A stretch of 34,436 bases of DNA from Candidatus Hydrogenedentes bacterium ADurb.Bin170 (GTDB taxonomy: Bacteria > Hydrogenedentota > Hydrogenedentia > Hydrogenedentales > CAITNO01), in NCBI GenBank assembly GCA_002070275.1, contig MWCY01000031.1, positions 1 through 34,436 on the forward strand, in the 5' to 3' direction. Of this stretch, positions 16,502 to 24,809 are shown in pieces (the first letter of the stretch is position 1; each line of letters starts with the position of its first letter). The translations under genes and the position numbers were made by a program. Below the pieces are notes generated by a model. It saw nothing but the letters and a program-made list of their open reading frames with translations. It did not search any database and was not told the origin of the DNA.

Positions 16502-16537
16502 GATTAATCCCGGGGCGGTTCAGACGAGTCTGCCCAG
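16502..16537. repeat. 36-bp direct repeat, copy 1 (downstream of crcB)
   Basis: This 36-bp sequence is identical to 16572-16607, which covers the last codons and stop of crcB. The copies are offset by 70 bp with 34 unrelated bases between them. Each copy contains the dyad CAGAC-TC-GTCTG on the minus strand within an outer GGGC...GCCC pair. Confidence 0.9.
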
Positions 16538-16571
16538 ACTGAGTTTCGCAAAGATTATCAAGCAGCATGTA

Positions 16572-16607
16572 GATTAATCCCGGGGCGGTTCAGACGAGTC
16601 TGCCCAG
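16572..16607. repeat. 36-bp direct repeat, copy 2 (3' end of crcB)
   Basis: Identical to 16502-16537. It encodes the last few residues and the stop codon of CrcB plus 18 bp beyond. A duplicated gene end is what site-specific integration or a local slippage event leaves behind; no integrase is present nearby. Confidence 0.9.
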
Positions 16608-16967
16608 TGCGGCACCGGTAAAAACGGCAACGATCCCGAGCAGATTGTGCAGGGAGAGGTGCAGAGCGGCAGGCATCCAGGCGGCGGAGCGCAGCAGTTC
16701 GCTGTTTTCCATCATAACCGCGGAAAAAGTGGTGAAAGCGCCCATAAATCCGACAAAAAGGATGGTCCGGCTTTCGGCTGCATGCATCCAGCGCATTTCG
16801 AAGAGCATCCAGAAAAATCCGGCAAGAAAGCAGCCGGCAGTATTGACGATCAGGGTTCCCGGCGGAAAAGGGGACGGGAAAAAGTGATTCACTGCCGCTG
16901 AGATGCCGAAACGGGTGACTGTTCCGGCAGCACCGGCAAGGGCAAGCAGGAGAAGTTTGGATGCCAT
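16590..16967 (-). CDS. crcB: Fluoride ion channel CrcB/Fluc
   Basis: A 125-residue four-helix membrane protein of the Fluc family, which works as a dual-topology dimer to export fluoride down its gradient. Family motifs are present: GAAGTVTRFGIS near the N-terminus, GTLIVNTAGCFLAGF in helix 2, and GFMGAFTTFS in helix 3, which contains the Phe/Thr/Ser residues lining the pore. The ATG at 16967 is chosen because AGGAG lies about 10 bp upstream and it gives the usual length of about 125 residues. No crcB-type fluoride riboswitch fold was recognised in the 150 bp upstream. Its last codons lie in a 36-bp direct repeat. Confidence 0.9.
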   Translation of the reverse strand: MASKLLLLALAGAAGTVTRFGISAAVNHFFPSPFPPGTLIVNTAGCFLAGFFWMLFEMRWMHAAESRTILFVGFMGAFTTFSAVMMENSELLRSAAWMPAALHLSLHNLLGIVAVFTGAALGRLV

Positions 16968-17106
16968 GAAAGAGAAACTCCTGAAGTGCCGCAGTTCTAC
17001 TGGAAAAAGCACAATACACCCTGCCGCAGTGGCAGTGCTGTTGCACCGATTCACTGGAGGTTATGCCGGAGAAGCTGAAAAAACCGCTGTTACAGAGCAG
17101 TGCGAG

Positions 17107-17541
17107 TCAGTTTTCTTCGCCTTCTTCCGCTTCATCGCTCTGCTCTTCCACGCCTTCGATACAGTCGAGAAAGAGATTTACGGCGGCATGAATGGTTCCG
17201 AAAGCACGATCAAAAATGGCTTCAAAGACTTCATGCGTCGGGCAGAACATTTCGGCGGCTGCATGCACCTGATCATCGACAACGATAATCTTCGCCACCT
17301 TCGTTGAGGCGGAGGCTTGAAGTGCGGCTTCGCATACTTCCGCCCATTCGTCGTCGTTGTCAATAGACCAGAAAGCAGGGTAGATCAGGTGGAAGAAGAG
17401 TTCGTCTTCCTCATCCAGATCCAGATAAAACTCATGGTCTTCAAAGAGAAATTTAATATCGCCATCTTCATCAAGAGAGGTCTCAAAGCCTTTTCCTTTG
17501 AGGAATTCCAGACAAAGGGCTTTTCGTTCTTGCGGTGTCAT
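17107..17541 (-). CDS. YbjN-like small acidic protein
   Basis: A 144-residue acidic protein. It begins MTPQERKALCLEFLKGKGF, followed by strands GDIKFLFEDHEFYLDLD and LFFHLIYPAFW and a helix ending in ALQASASTKVAKIIVVDD. This strand-helix order resembles the YbjN / type III chaperone-like fold. The C-terminal end is a very acidic tail (DEAEEGEEN). ATG 17541 has GGAG 10 bp upstream; an upstream in-frame ATG at 17577 has no ribosome site. It stands alone between crcB and a divergent Tat oxidoreductase. Members of this fold bind partner proteins, but no partner is evident here. Confidence 0.65.
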   Translation of the reverse strand: MTPQERKALCLEFLKGKGFETSLDEDGDIKFLFEDHEFYLDLDEEDELFFHLIYPAFWSIDNDDEWAEVCEAALQASASTKVAKIIVVDDQVHAAAEMFCPTHEVFEAIFDRAFGTIHAAVNLFLDCIEGVEEQSDEAEEGEEN

Positions 17542-17664
17542 TGTTATAGTCTCCGGCAGGTAAAGGTTAGTTCGCACCTGCCTATCATAAAGAAAAGAGG
17601 GAACCCGGTTAAAGTTTTGTTTTTCTTCCGTCAGATTACTGATTTTTCCATCTTTTACCTGTGA

Positions 17665-17693
17665 TTGAATCAGAGTCCTGAATCAGGTACCAT
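17665..17693 (+). promoter_or_regulatory. Promoter of the first Tat oxidoreductase gene
   Basis: TTGAAT (17665-17670) and TACCAT (17688-17693) are spaced by exactly 17 bp, about 90 bp before ATG 17782. The string TGAATCAG occurs twice across the -35 and spacer (from 17666 and 17679), a possible operator, though no regulator is assigned. Confidence 0.45.
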
Positions 17694-17781
17694 ATTCCTC
17701 TGACAGGCATGCCTTTTCGGCTGTGCCCGGAGCAATGTTCTATTACTGTTACAACCTCCACCGACAGGGAGAAAGACACTC

Positions 17782-19260
17782 ATGGCAGACGTAAAAAAGA
17801 CTGCAGGCGAAAAAAACGGCAACGGCGCAATCAACCGCCGTTCCTTCATTAAGACCGCCGGAGCCGGCGCACTGATCGGATTGGCTGCAAAGCAGGCGCA
17901 TGCCTCTGTATACAAATCCATCCTTCCGGCGACTGTGCTGGGCGCCAATGAAAGGTTGCTGACGGGGCACATCGGTATCGGCGGCATGGGTCGTGCCAAC
18001 CTCGGTTTCGCACTTCAGCGCGACGATATTCAGCCCATCGCCATTTGCGATATCTACAAGAAAAATCTTTTCCGCGCCTCCCAGATGCTGAAGCAGAAAT
18101 ACCCCGATTTCCAGCAGTACAAGGATTTCCGTGAACTGCTGGATAACAAAGACGTTGATGCTGTCGTGATTGCGACGAGTGATCACTGGCATTGCCTCTG
18201 CACGCTGCACGCCGCTGATGCAGGCAAGCATATTTACTGCGAAAAGCCCCTGAGCACCACCATTGCCGAAGGGCATGCCATGGTCGATGCGGTGAAACGC
18301 AACAAAGTTGTGTTTCAGGGCGGGAACATGCAGCGCAGCGGCACCCATTTTCAGGAAGCCGTGAAGCTGATTCAGGAAGGTTATATTGGTGATGTCGCCC
18401 ACGTGGAGACCTGGTCGCACGATCAGGACAAGGTGGAAAGCATCGGTATGGGTGAAACGGATCTGGCGAAATACGAAAGTGACGATTTCGGCATTGACTG
18501 GGATTTTCATCAGGGCTGGGTCGAGCACCGTCCCTTCAATACCAACCGCTGGATCTATAACTTCCGCTGGTTCCTGGAATACTCAGGCGGCAAGATCACG
18601 GACTGGGGCGCGCACCTGATCGATATCGTGCTCTGGGCAATGGGCGAAGAGAAGCAGCCCCGCAGCATTTCGTCTCAGGGCGGCAAATACATTGTTCAGG
18701 ACAACCGAACCACGCCCGATACGCTGGAAGTGGCGTGGCGTTTTGATGACTATGTCCTGACCTTCAAGAACCGGGTCTGGAATCCGCAGCTTCTGGACGG
18801 CAGTTACAGCGACCATGGCATTGTCTTCTACGGCACCAAGGGCATGCTTGAAGTGAGTCGCGGCGGCTATGAAGTGAAATCCTTCCCGGCAAACGGTGGC
18901 TGCGAGCCTGTTAAGGCGGGTCCCAGCGACCTCAATCAGCCCCACTGGACGAACTGGATCGAATGCATCAAGTCCGGCGGTCTGCCCATTTCCAATATTG
19001 ATGTGCTGCACAACACGACCCGTGTCTGCCATATCGGCACCTGTTCCTATGTGGCCGGCACTTATTTTAATTCCGGCGCCGCCTTTGAAAACGGCGAACT
19101 GCCTGATGAAGCGCCTGCCTACGGCGGATCCCATCTTGAATGGGATGATGCCACACAGCGTTTCACCAAGGGCGATCCCAGAGCGGTGGAAATCGCCAAT
19201 GCCTGGGCGTATCGTGAGTATAAAAATGGCTGGAGCCTCAAGGCACCCTACCATTCATAA
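17782..19260 (+). CDS. Tat-exported Gfo/Idh/MocA family oxidoreductase
   Basis: A 492-residue oxidoreductase with a twin-arginine signal, NRRSFIK (Arg19-Arg20), followed by a hydrophobic stretch to about residue 41. The folded enzyme should therefore leave the cytoplasm with its nucleotide bound. The mature part starts with a Rossmann fold (GIGGMG), then ATSDHWHCLCTLHAADAGKHIYCEKP, the conserved segment ending in the EKP motif, and WGAHLIDIVLWAMG in the substrate domain. Large Tat-linked families of this type are typical of Planctomycetota and Lentisphaerota and are thought to act on sugars outside the cytoplasm. AGGGAG lies 10 bp upstream of the ATG. A terminator follows at 19292-19335, so the gene is probably monocistronic. 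The substrate is unknown. Confidence 0.87.
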   Translation: MADVKKTAGEKNGNGAINRRSFIKTAGAGALIGLAAKQAHASVYKSILPATVLGANERLLTGHIGIGGMGRANLGFALQRDDIQPIAICDIYKKNLFRASQMLKQKYPDFQQYKDFRELLDNKDVDAVVIATSDHWHCLCTLHAADAGKHIYCEKPLSTTIAEGHAMVDAVKRNKVVFQGGNMQRSGTHFQEAVKLIQEGYIGDVAHVETWSHDQDKVESIGMGETDLAKYESDDFGIDWDFHQGWVEHRPFNTNRWIYNFRWFLEYSGGKITDWGAHLIDIVLWAMGEEKQPRSISSQGGKYIVQDNRTTPDTLEVAWRFDDYVLTFKNRVWNPQLLDGSYSDHGIVFYGTKGMLEVSRGGYEVKSFPANGGCEPVKAGPSDLNQPHWTNWIECIKSGGLPISNIDVLHNTTRVCHIGTCSYVAGTYFNSGAAFENGELPDEAPAYGGSHLEWDDATQRFTKGDPRAVEIANAWAYREYKNGWSLKAPYHS

Positions 19261-19291
19261 TAAAGTCTACTCGTTCCATTCTCCTTTCTCT

Positions 19292-19335
19292 GGACGGCTT
19301 CACCGGATTTTTCCGGAGGGAGCCGTCCTTCTTTT
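19292..19335 (+). terminator. Rho-independent terminator after the Tat oxidoreductase
   Basis: GGACGGCT (19292-19299) pairs with AGCCGTCC (19321-19328), enclosing an inner CCGG...CCGG hairpin, and the T-rich tract TTCTTTT follows. It lies 31 bp after the stop codon. Confidence 0.85.
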
Positions 19336-19359
19336 GATGCGCCCGAAGAAGGATCTGTT

Positions 19360-20223
19360 ATGAGTACCTTCCAAGTACTGCCAGCCTTACCGCCTTTCTG
19401 GAAAGGGGTGATTTTTGTTCTTCTTTTCTGCCTCCTGGTTTATATGCTGCTGCTTTTCGGCTTTGTTCTGCTGGAGAATTGGCTTCTTTATTCCCGCCGT
19501 TCTCAGGAAATGGGAGAAACGCCTGCCGACAGGGGCTGGCAGTACGAGGAGCTTTTTCTTGCGACATCAGGCGGGAAAAGCTGCGGGTGGTGGATTCCGC
19601 TGGAGGGGGCGCGGGGTGCTGTTCTTTTTTCACATGGCAGCGGTCGCAATATTTCCCATTATTTGCGGGATGCGGCATTATACCGGGCATGCGGATTTTC
19701 TGTGATGCTTTACGATTACGGGGGCTACGGGAAAAGCGAGGGAAAGCCCTCGGAACGACGGTGTTATGAGGACGGCGAGGCGTTTTACAGGTATCTGATA
19801 GAGCAGATCGGTCTTTCTCCGGAAAAGATTGTGCTTGCCGGTGCTTCTTTGGGTTCAGGGATTGCGGTGAAACTTGCGTCTGAACAGAAACCGGGCGCTC
19901 TGATTCTGGAAGCGGCCTTCACGTCTTTTCCCGATGCGCTGCAGGAAGGGCACCGGGCAGGTAAATTCTTTCTGCCCCGTCTGCTGGCGCGCAACCGTTT
20001 CCCCAGCAGGCAGCGTCTGCAGTCTGTCCGCTGTCCGGTGCTGATTGTGCACAGTCGTGAAGATGATACCATTCCATTTGCTCAGGGCGAGCATTTGTAT
20101 GCGGCGGCGCAGGAACCGAAAGTATTTCTGGAAATTCGGGGGAGTCACGGTGGAGGGAAATTTTCGTCCGGCGAAAGCTACAGTCGTCCATTGTGTACTT
20201 TTCTTGAAACTCATGTACAATAA
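19360..20223 (+). CDS. Membrane-anchored alpha/beta hydrolase (Bem46-like)
   Basis: A 287-residue protein with an N-terminal membrane helix (about 15-40) and an alpha/beta hydrolase fold outside or at the membrane face. The catalytic triad is visible: Ser163 in the nucleophile elbow GASLGSG, an Asp at 235 or 236 in HSREDDTIP, and His263 in RGSHGGG. The oxyanion region FSHGSGRN follows strand 3. This layout matches the Bem46/YfhR-type group of serine hydrolases. GAAGGA lies 6 bp before ATG 19360. It sits just after a strong terminator and has no obvious operon partner. The substrate (ester, lipid or peptide) is not predictable. Confidence 0.82.
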   Translation: MSTFQVLPALPPFWKGVIFVLLFCLLVYMLLLFGFVLLENWLLYSRRSQEMGETPADRGWQYEELFLATSGGKSCGWWIPLEGARGAVLFSHGSGRNISHYLRDAALYRACGFSVMLYDYGGYGKSEGKPSERRCYEDGEAFYRYLIEQIGLSPEKIVLAGASLGSGIAVKLASEQKPGALILEAAFTSFPDALQEGHRAGKFFLPRLLARNRFPSRQRLQSVRCPVLIVHSREDDTIPFAQGEHLYAAAQEPKVFLEIRGSHGGGKFSSGESYSRPLCTFLETHVQ

Positions 20224-20284
20224 AGCGAAGGGGACCGCAGCTCTGAGCCCGGATCTTTCCGCTGATTCTGCTGCTGCCACTTCG

Positions 20285-20293
20285 TGATAAAAT
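20285..20293 (+). promoter_or_regulatory. Extended -10 promoter element before the phosphoesterase gene
   Basis: TG-A-TAAAAT (TG 20285-20286, TAAAAT 20288-20293) lies 33 bp before ATG 20326. No good -35 box is present, as at other extended -10 sites in this window. Confidence 0.4.
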
Positions 20294-20325
20294 GATCGTG
20301 CAGATGATTATCAAGGTGATTGATC

Positions 20326-20841
20326 ATGATTTTGGGTGTGATGAGCGATACGCACGGAAACACGCCACTGATGCTTCAGGCGGCAGACAGATTGTGCAGC
20401 GAGCACGGCGCAGAACATCTGATTCATCTGGGCGACAACTGGGAGGACCAGGAATGGCTCTACATGTCGGGGTATCCTGTCAGCGGCGTGCCCGGTCTGT
20501 GGTGTCCGGAATACAGGAGCAGACGCATTCCCAAAAGTCGTGTGGATACCTTTGCCGGAATGCAGATCGCTTATGCGCATGATATGCAGGATCTGCCGCC
20601 TCTGACGCCTTCGCTGGAACTGCTTCTTTCCGGGCATACCCACCGGGCATGTATCGGCAGGATCGAAGAATGTTCGTATATGAATCCGGGGCATTTAAAA
20701 CGCCTGCAGGACAGGGGACAGCCTGCCTCCTACGGGCTGATCGTCATCGAGCCTCAGGTAATGCATCTATCTCTGCATTATCTGGATGGGAAGTGTTTTG
20801 AGCAAAAAAGTGTTAACCGCAACGTTGACACAAAGGAGTAA
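20326..20841 (+). CDS. YfcE/MJ0936-type metallophosphoesterase, altered metal site
   Basis: A 171-residue calcineurin-like phosphoesterase. The metal ligands Asp8 and His10 (SDTHGN), Asp37 (HLGD), His85 (AYAHD), and His104/His106 (SGHTH) are all present and in family order. The usual V-x-GN-x-D motif that supplies the bridging Asn and catalytic Asp is replaced by VPGLWCPEY (55-63), with Leu at the expected Asn position. Activity may therefore be changed or lost, or another residue may serve. ATG 20326 is preceded by AAGGTGAT at short spacing. The gene ends 3 bp before the HPPD-like gene, so the two form one transcription unit. Confidence 0.82.
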   Translation: MILGVMSDTHGNTPLMLQAADRLCSEHGAEHLIHLGDNWEDQEWLYMSGYPVSGVPGLWCPEYRSRRIPKSRVDTFAGMQIAYAHDMQDLPPLTPSLELLLSGHTHRACIGRIEECSYMNPGHLKRLQDRGQPASYGLIVIEPQVMHLSLHYLDGKCFEQKSVNRNVDTKE

Positions 20842-20844
20842 GCC

Positions 20845-21942
20845 ATGACTCTGGAAAAAGATGCTGTGCTGAAAAATTCGGATAACCGCCTTCTTGAACA
20901 GGCCGCACAGGTGCTTGAAGAGCGCCGGAAGCTGGGGCTGGAAGGGCTGACGGGCGACCTTGCGTTTATTATGATTCAAACGGAGGCGGATCGGCATGAG
21001 GCGGCAGCGGCGGAACTGCTCCGTTATACCGGGCATGACCTGGTGGATGCTTTTGTGTGCGGGGAAGAGAAGACTTTTGTACTCCGTCATCCTGCTTCAG
21101 CGGATATTCTGGTTCGTACAGGCAGACCGGGTCCGAACCCTTTTGCTGAAATTAACAGTCATCCCAAGTCCGCACACCTTCCGAACACACGCCTGGAAAC
21201 GCTGGTTTTTCACTGCCGTGATATCGAGGCGTATCGTGATGCCCAGTTGGAGCGGGGTGTACAGTTTCTGACCGATGAGATTCAGGAATGGGGGCCGTGC
21301 CGCTTTCTGCAGAGCCGTCCTTCGCCCTATACAGGCAATTCTGTGGGCGTTGTTGAGTTTCTGGGCGATACAGGCCGTTACAGAGGCGATGCATGTGCTG
21401 ATCTGCCGTCATCGCTGAGCAAGCCGGAGACACCCTGGGCGAAAGCGGTGTCAACGCTTGATCATATAGCCACCCGTGTCCGGGCGGAGCATCGCGATCC
21501 TGCCATTCTGGAGTACATGGGTTTGACCAATTATTCCTTTGCTTTTGCGATTTACGTTCCCGAGCTCAATTCCATCACCAATGTTGCCCGCTGCGGCACT
21601 GCCCGTTTTGCACAGGTGTTCACCTCCGGCATCAGTGTAAGCGGCAGCGGCGAGGGAGAAGGGCCGACCGAGGCATTTGTCCGGAATTACGGTGCCCGGG
21701 TACACCATATGGCGTTTCTGACGGAACAGATCGGCGAGATGGATCCGGCATTGCGAAGAGACGGACTGGAATTTCTAAGCGATCTGGTCGGTTCTGAAGA
21801 AGACGGCATCCGCCAGTCTTTCAGCGCCCCTTCACCCAATACGCTGCTTGTAAACGAATACATCCAGCGTTTCGGCGATTTTGATGGCTTTTTTACACAA
21901 AAGAATGTTACGCTCCTGACTGAGGCGAGTGGCCGTCAATAA
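20845..21942 (+). CDS. 4-hydroxyphenylpyruvate dioxygenase-like VOC protein
   Basis: A 365-residue protein of two vicinal-oxygen-chelate halves. The C-terminal half keeps the HPPD-type iron triad: His207 in LDHIATR, His288 in VHHMAF, and Glu338 in NEYIQRFGDFDGFF, where HPPD has its E-x-IQR motif followed by the Gly-Phe-rich gate. The N-terminal half (about 35-175) is the non-catalytic VOC domain. HPPD converts 4-hydroxyphenylpyruvate to homogentisate, and close relatives make hydroxymandelate or act on other 2-oxoacids. AAAGGAG lies 7 bp before ATG 20845. The close pairing with a phosphoesterase and the lack of homogentisate-pathway genes here argue against a simple tyrosine-catabolism role. 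Confidence 0.75.
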   Translation: MTLEKDAVLKNSDNRLLEQAAQVLEERRKLGLEGLTGDLAFIMIQTEADRHEAAAAELLRYTGHDLVDAFVCGEEKTFVLRHPASADILVRTGRPGPNPFAEINSHPKSAHLPNTRLETLVFHCRDIEAYRDAQLERGVQFLTDEIQEWGPCRFLQSRPSPYTGNSVGVVEFLGDTGRYRGDACADLPSSLSKPETPWAKAVSTLDHIATRVRAEHRDPAILEYMGLTNYSFAFAIYVPELNSITNVARCGTARFAQVFTSGISVSGSGEGEGPTEAFVRNYGARVHHMAFLTEQIGEMDPALRRDGLEFLSDLVGSEEDGIRQSFSAPSPNTLLVNEYIQRFGDFDGFFTQKNVTLLTEASGRQ

Positions 21943-21972
21943 GAGCGTTTTTTTAGTGGGGCGCCTTTGACT

Positions 21973-23349
21973 ATGCATACACCTGAAATCACAGCGGAAA
22001 TGCTTGTGCGCTACGACCGTCCCGGCCCGCGGTATACCAGTTATCCGACTGTACCTGAATGGCTTGAAACCTTTTTCGCCGTCGATTTCAGGAGAGCGCT
22101 GTATCGTGCATCAAAGGAAACGTCACAGCCTCTCTCGCTATACTGTCATATCCCTTTTTGCGAGCGACGCTGTGCCTACTGCGGATGCAATACCATTGTC
22201 GGCGCTGGCGATGACGCCATGGACCGCTATATTGATCATATCCGAGCAGAGATGTCTCTTGCGGCGGAATATCTGAAAGACCGGTGCGAAGTGACGCAGT
22301 GCCATTGGGGCGGTGGCACGCCTACCCGGCTGAGTCTCCGGCAGATGACGGCACTTTTTGCCGGGATAACGTCGCTCTACTCTATTCATCGGGATGCGGA
22401 GATTGCACTGGAGACCAATCCCAATACAGTGACGGAGGAGCAGATCAGGCATCTGCGCGCGCTGGGCTTCAATCGGATCAGTTTCGGTGTGCAGGATCTT
22501 GCGCCTGAAGTGCAGCGTGCCATCGGCCGCAATCAGGATGCGGAGGGCATCCGGAAAATGACTGACTTCTGCAGAGAACTCGGGTTCAGCGGTATCAACA
22601 TGGATCTGATCTACGGGCTGCCTCTCCAGCAGATGGCGGCCTGGGAAAAGACAATGGAGGGGATCCTTGCCATGCGCCCAGACCGCGTGGCGCTTTACAG
22701 CTATGCGCATCTGCCCCAGCGCTTTGAGCACCAGCGTATTCTGGACAAACTGCCCAGGCCTGATACAGCGGAAAAGTACGCACTGTTTGCCTTTGCCCGG
22801 CGTGTACTGCTGGAAGCGGGTTACCGCGCCATCGGCATGGATCACTTTGCTGTGCCTGAAGATGAGCTCGCTCTTTCATTGGAAGCGGGCACATTGAACC
22901 GCAATTTTATGGGTTACACCGTAAGTCAGGCCCCTGATCAGATAGGGTTCGGACTTTCTGCCATCAGCGAGATCGGCGGCTGCTACAGCCAGAATCAAAA
23001 AGCAATGCCTTTGTATGAGCAGGCACTGCGAAAAGGGGAGTTTCCTGTTGACCGGGGAATGACGCTGTCTTCTGATGATCTGATTCGTCGTTGGACGATC
23101 CGCAGGCTTATGTGCAGTTTTGTGCTCGATCATAAGGAGGCATCGGAGCTGTTTCAAGTGGACAGCCTGGCGTATTTTGAAGAAGAGCACAAACTGTTGA
23201 AGGCGTACGAGGATGAAGGCATGATTCTGCTCGGCGCATACCGGTGGCAGGTTACCCCGCTCGGCATGCCTTTTATCCGCAATATCTGCATGATTTTTGA
23301 TGCGTATCTGGGAACCGAGGGCAAGACTCTTTTTTCCAGAACCATCTGA
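21973..23349 (+). CDS. hemN: Oxygen-independent coproporphyrinogen III dehydrogenase
   Basis: This 458-residue radical SAM enzyme decarboxylates two propionate side chains of coproporphyrinogen III in heme synthesis without oxygen. The N-terminal RPGPRYTSYPT (16-26) is diagnostic of true HemN rather than HemW. The cluster motif CHIPFCERRCAYCGC gives the ligands Cys63, Cys67 and Cys70, plus the HemN-typical Cys72. WGGGTPT follows as a SAM contact. The HemN C-terminal domain is complete (IRRLMCSFVLDHKE region), and the length matches E. coli HemN (457 residues). The ATG at 21973 is preferred to TTG 21967. It follows the HPPD-like gene by 30 bp and may be read with it. It supports an anaerobic or microaerobic lifestyle. 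Confidence 0.92.
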   Translation: MHTPEITAEMLVRYDRPGPRYTSYPTVPEWLETFFAVDFRRALYRASKETSQPLSLYCHIPFCERRCAYCGCNTIVGAGDDAMDRYIDHIRAEMSLAAEYLKDRCEVTQCHWGGGTPTRLSLRQMTALFAGITSLYSIHRDAEIALETNPNTVTEEQIRHLRALGFNRISFGVQDLAPEVQRAIGRNQDAEGIRKMTDFCRELGFSGINMDLIYGLPLQQMAAWEKTMEGILAMRPDRVALYSYAHLPQRFEHQRILDKLPRPDTAEKYALFAFARRVLLEAGYRAIGMDHFAVPEDELALSLEAGTLNRNFMGYTVSQAPDQIGFGLSAISEIGGCYSQNQKAMPLYEQALRKGEFPVDRGMTLSSDDLIRRWTIRRLMCSFVLDHKEASELFQVDSLAYFEEEHKLLKAYEDEGMILLGAYRWQVTPLGMPFIRNICMIFDAYLGTEGKTLFSRTI

Positions 23350-23366
23350 GATAGCGGGCGTACAGG

Positions 23367-24647
23367 CTAGTCCAGATTGTATGGCGCACGCATGGTGCGG
23401 GCGATGTGGCTGTTTGCCTCCTCGTCATCAAAGCGTTCTGTTTCCGGATCCCAGCGCAGTTTTTTCCCGACCCAGCGGGTTATATTGATGAGGTGGCAAA
23501 GGGTGGTTGTGCTGTGCCCGACTTCCACGGTGGTAATGGGTTTTTGCCGGGAACGGATGCAGTCGAGCCAGTTCTGCATATGATTCGTGCTGACTTCCAA
23601 GTGTTTTTCGGATTCACCGATCGGCTCCTGGGCAAGTGATTTGGGGCGCACATCATACTTGTTGCGGTCGACAAGAATTTTACCCGCATCACCGACAAAA
23701 ACACCGCCGCCTGCAGGGCCTTTGCCGTCCAGATGTACCGTAATGCCGTTTGCATAGCGAAAAGAAACCGGTGCCCAGCCGCCTTCCCCTTCCGGCCACA
23801 GTTCCACCGGGCAGGTGCCGTCCATGCCGAGCGCCCATTGGATGAGATCGAGCCCGTGCGGGCCCCAGCCGGTGACTTCGCCGCCTGAATAGGGCCTGTA
23901 GGAAATCCAGCCGAGCGGGCCTCTTGAGTCGGTTTTTCCGTTGCCCCGGGGGGCATATAAAAGTTCATGATAGGGCCTTGGCTCTGTCTGGCCGCACCAC
24001 ATGTCCCAGTTCATGCCTTCAGGTACAGGCTGCTCAGGCAGATCACATTCCCAGGGGCTGGGATAATTATGGGTGTGCACTGTGTGGATTTTACCTGCCC
24101 GCCCGTTGCGTACCAGTTCGCAGCCGATGCGGCAGGCTTCCATGGAGCGCTGCATGCTTCCTGTAGTGACAACACGTCCGTATTTTTGTGCCGCTGCCAC
24201 CATAAGCTGCCCCTCACGGATAGTGAGATTCATAGGCTTTTCCACATAAACATCTTTGCCTGCTTCACAGGCGTGAATGGTGTTCAGTGCATGCCAGTGA
24301 TCGGGCGTGGCAATGATGACCGCATCCACATTGCTGTCTTCCAGCAGTTCCCGGTAGTCCTGATAAAGAGCCGTTTTTCTGAACCGTTTCTGTGCCCGTT
24401 TCAGCCGTTCCTGATAGCAGTCGGCAAAAGCAACGAGTTGCGCCCCTTTCCTCGGGTACTGACTCATCAGGTCGGATCCCTGTCTGCCCGGACCGATGAC
24501 CCCCACGCCGATACGGTCATTGGCGCCGGGTTGTCCGTTGCGTGCCAGCACTCCCGAAGGGAGGATCTGTGGCAGTGTGATGACTGATGCGCCTGCCGCA
24601 GCCGCTGCTAAAAATGTTCTCCGGGAAAGTCTTTTCTTTTCCGTCAT
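23367..24647 (-). CDS. Tat-exported Gfo/Idh/MocA family oxidoreductase (second)
   Basis: A 426-residue protein with a twin-arginine signal SRRTFL (Arg9-Arg10) and hydrophobic region to about residue 30. It has the Rossmann loop GPGRQG and ATPDHWHALNTIHACEAGKDVYVEKP with the EKP motif. The C-terminal domain has GWGPHGLDLIQWALG and ends in MRAPY. It is more like the large Planctomycetes/Lentisphaerae Tat branch than the cytosolic gene at 477. AGGAG lies 10 bp before ATG 24647 on the minus strand; upstream in-frame ATGs lack ribosome sites. It converges on hemN with only 17 bp between stop codons. The substrate is unknown, presumably a sugar or sugar acid outside the cytoplasm. Confidence 0.87.
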   Translation of the reverse strand: MTEKKRLSRRTFLAAAAAGASVITLPQILPSGVLARNGQPGANDRIGVGVIGPGRQGSDLMSQYPRKGAQLVAFADCYQERLKRAQKRFRKTALYQDYRELLEDSNVDAVIIATPDHWHALNTIHACEAGKDVYVEKPMNLTIREGQLMVAAAQKYGRVVTTGSMQRSMEACRIGCELVRNGRAGKIHTVHTHNYPSPWECDLPEQPVPEGMNWDMWCGQTEPRPYHELLYAPRGNGKTDSRGPLGWISYRPYSGGEVTGWGPHGLDLIQWALGMDGTCPVELWPEGEGGWAPVSFRYANGITVHLDGKGPAGGGVFVGDAGKILVDRNKYDVRPKSLAQEPIGESEKHLEVSTNHMQNWLDCIRSRQKPITTVEVGHSTTTLCHLINITRWVGKKLRWDPETERFDDEEANSHIARTMRAPYNLD

Positions 24648-24678
24648 GATGTTTTTTCTCCTGTGTACTGTCACTGTC

Positions 24679-24708
24679 ATTATGATAAGGCGCCTGATGG
24701 AAATGCAA
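24679..24708 (-). promoter_or_regulatory. Promoter of the second Tat oxidoreductase gene
   Basis: On the minus strand TTGCAT (24703-24708) and CATAAT (24679-24684) are spaced by 18 bp, 31 bp before ATG 24647. This separates the gene from the upstream pyrD unit, which stops at 24810. Confidence 0.5.
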
Positions 24709-24809
24709 ACTGAGTGCCGTGAAAAAGAGAGGTACACCAATTGGCAATTCATAGCGAGGGGCAGTTCGAGGGGACGTTTCCGCGGCAAAGGAACAGTACG
24801 AGGACAGGA

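Noticed and set aside
16968-17106. Fluoride riboswitch upstream of crcB
   Set aside because: The expected conserved strings of the crcB motif and its pseudoknot were not found on the minus strand in this interval.
17055-17106. Terminator for the YbjN-like gene on the minus strand
   Set aside because: A T-run is present but the stem before it is only about 5 bp with a 2-nt bulge; left uncalled.
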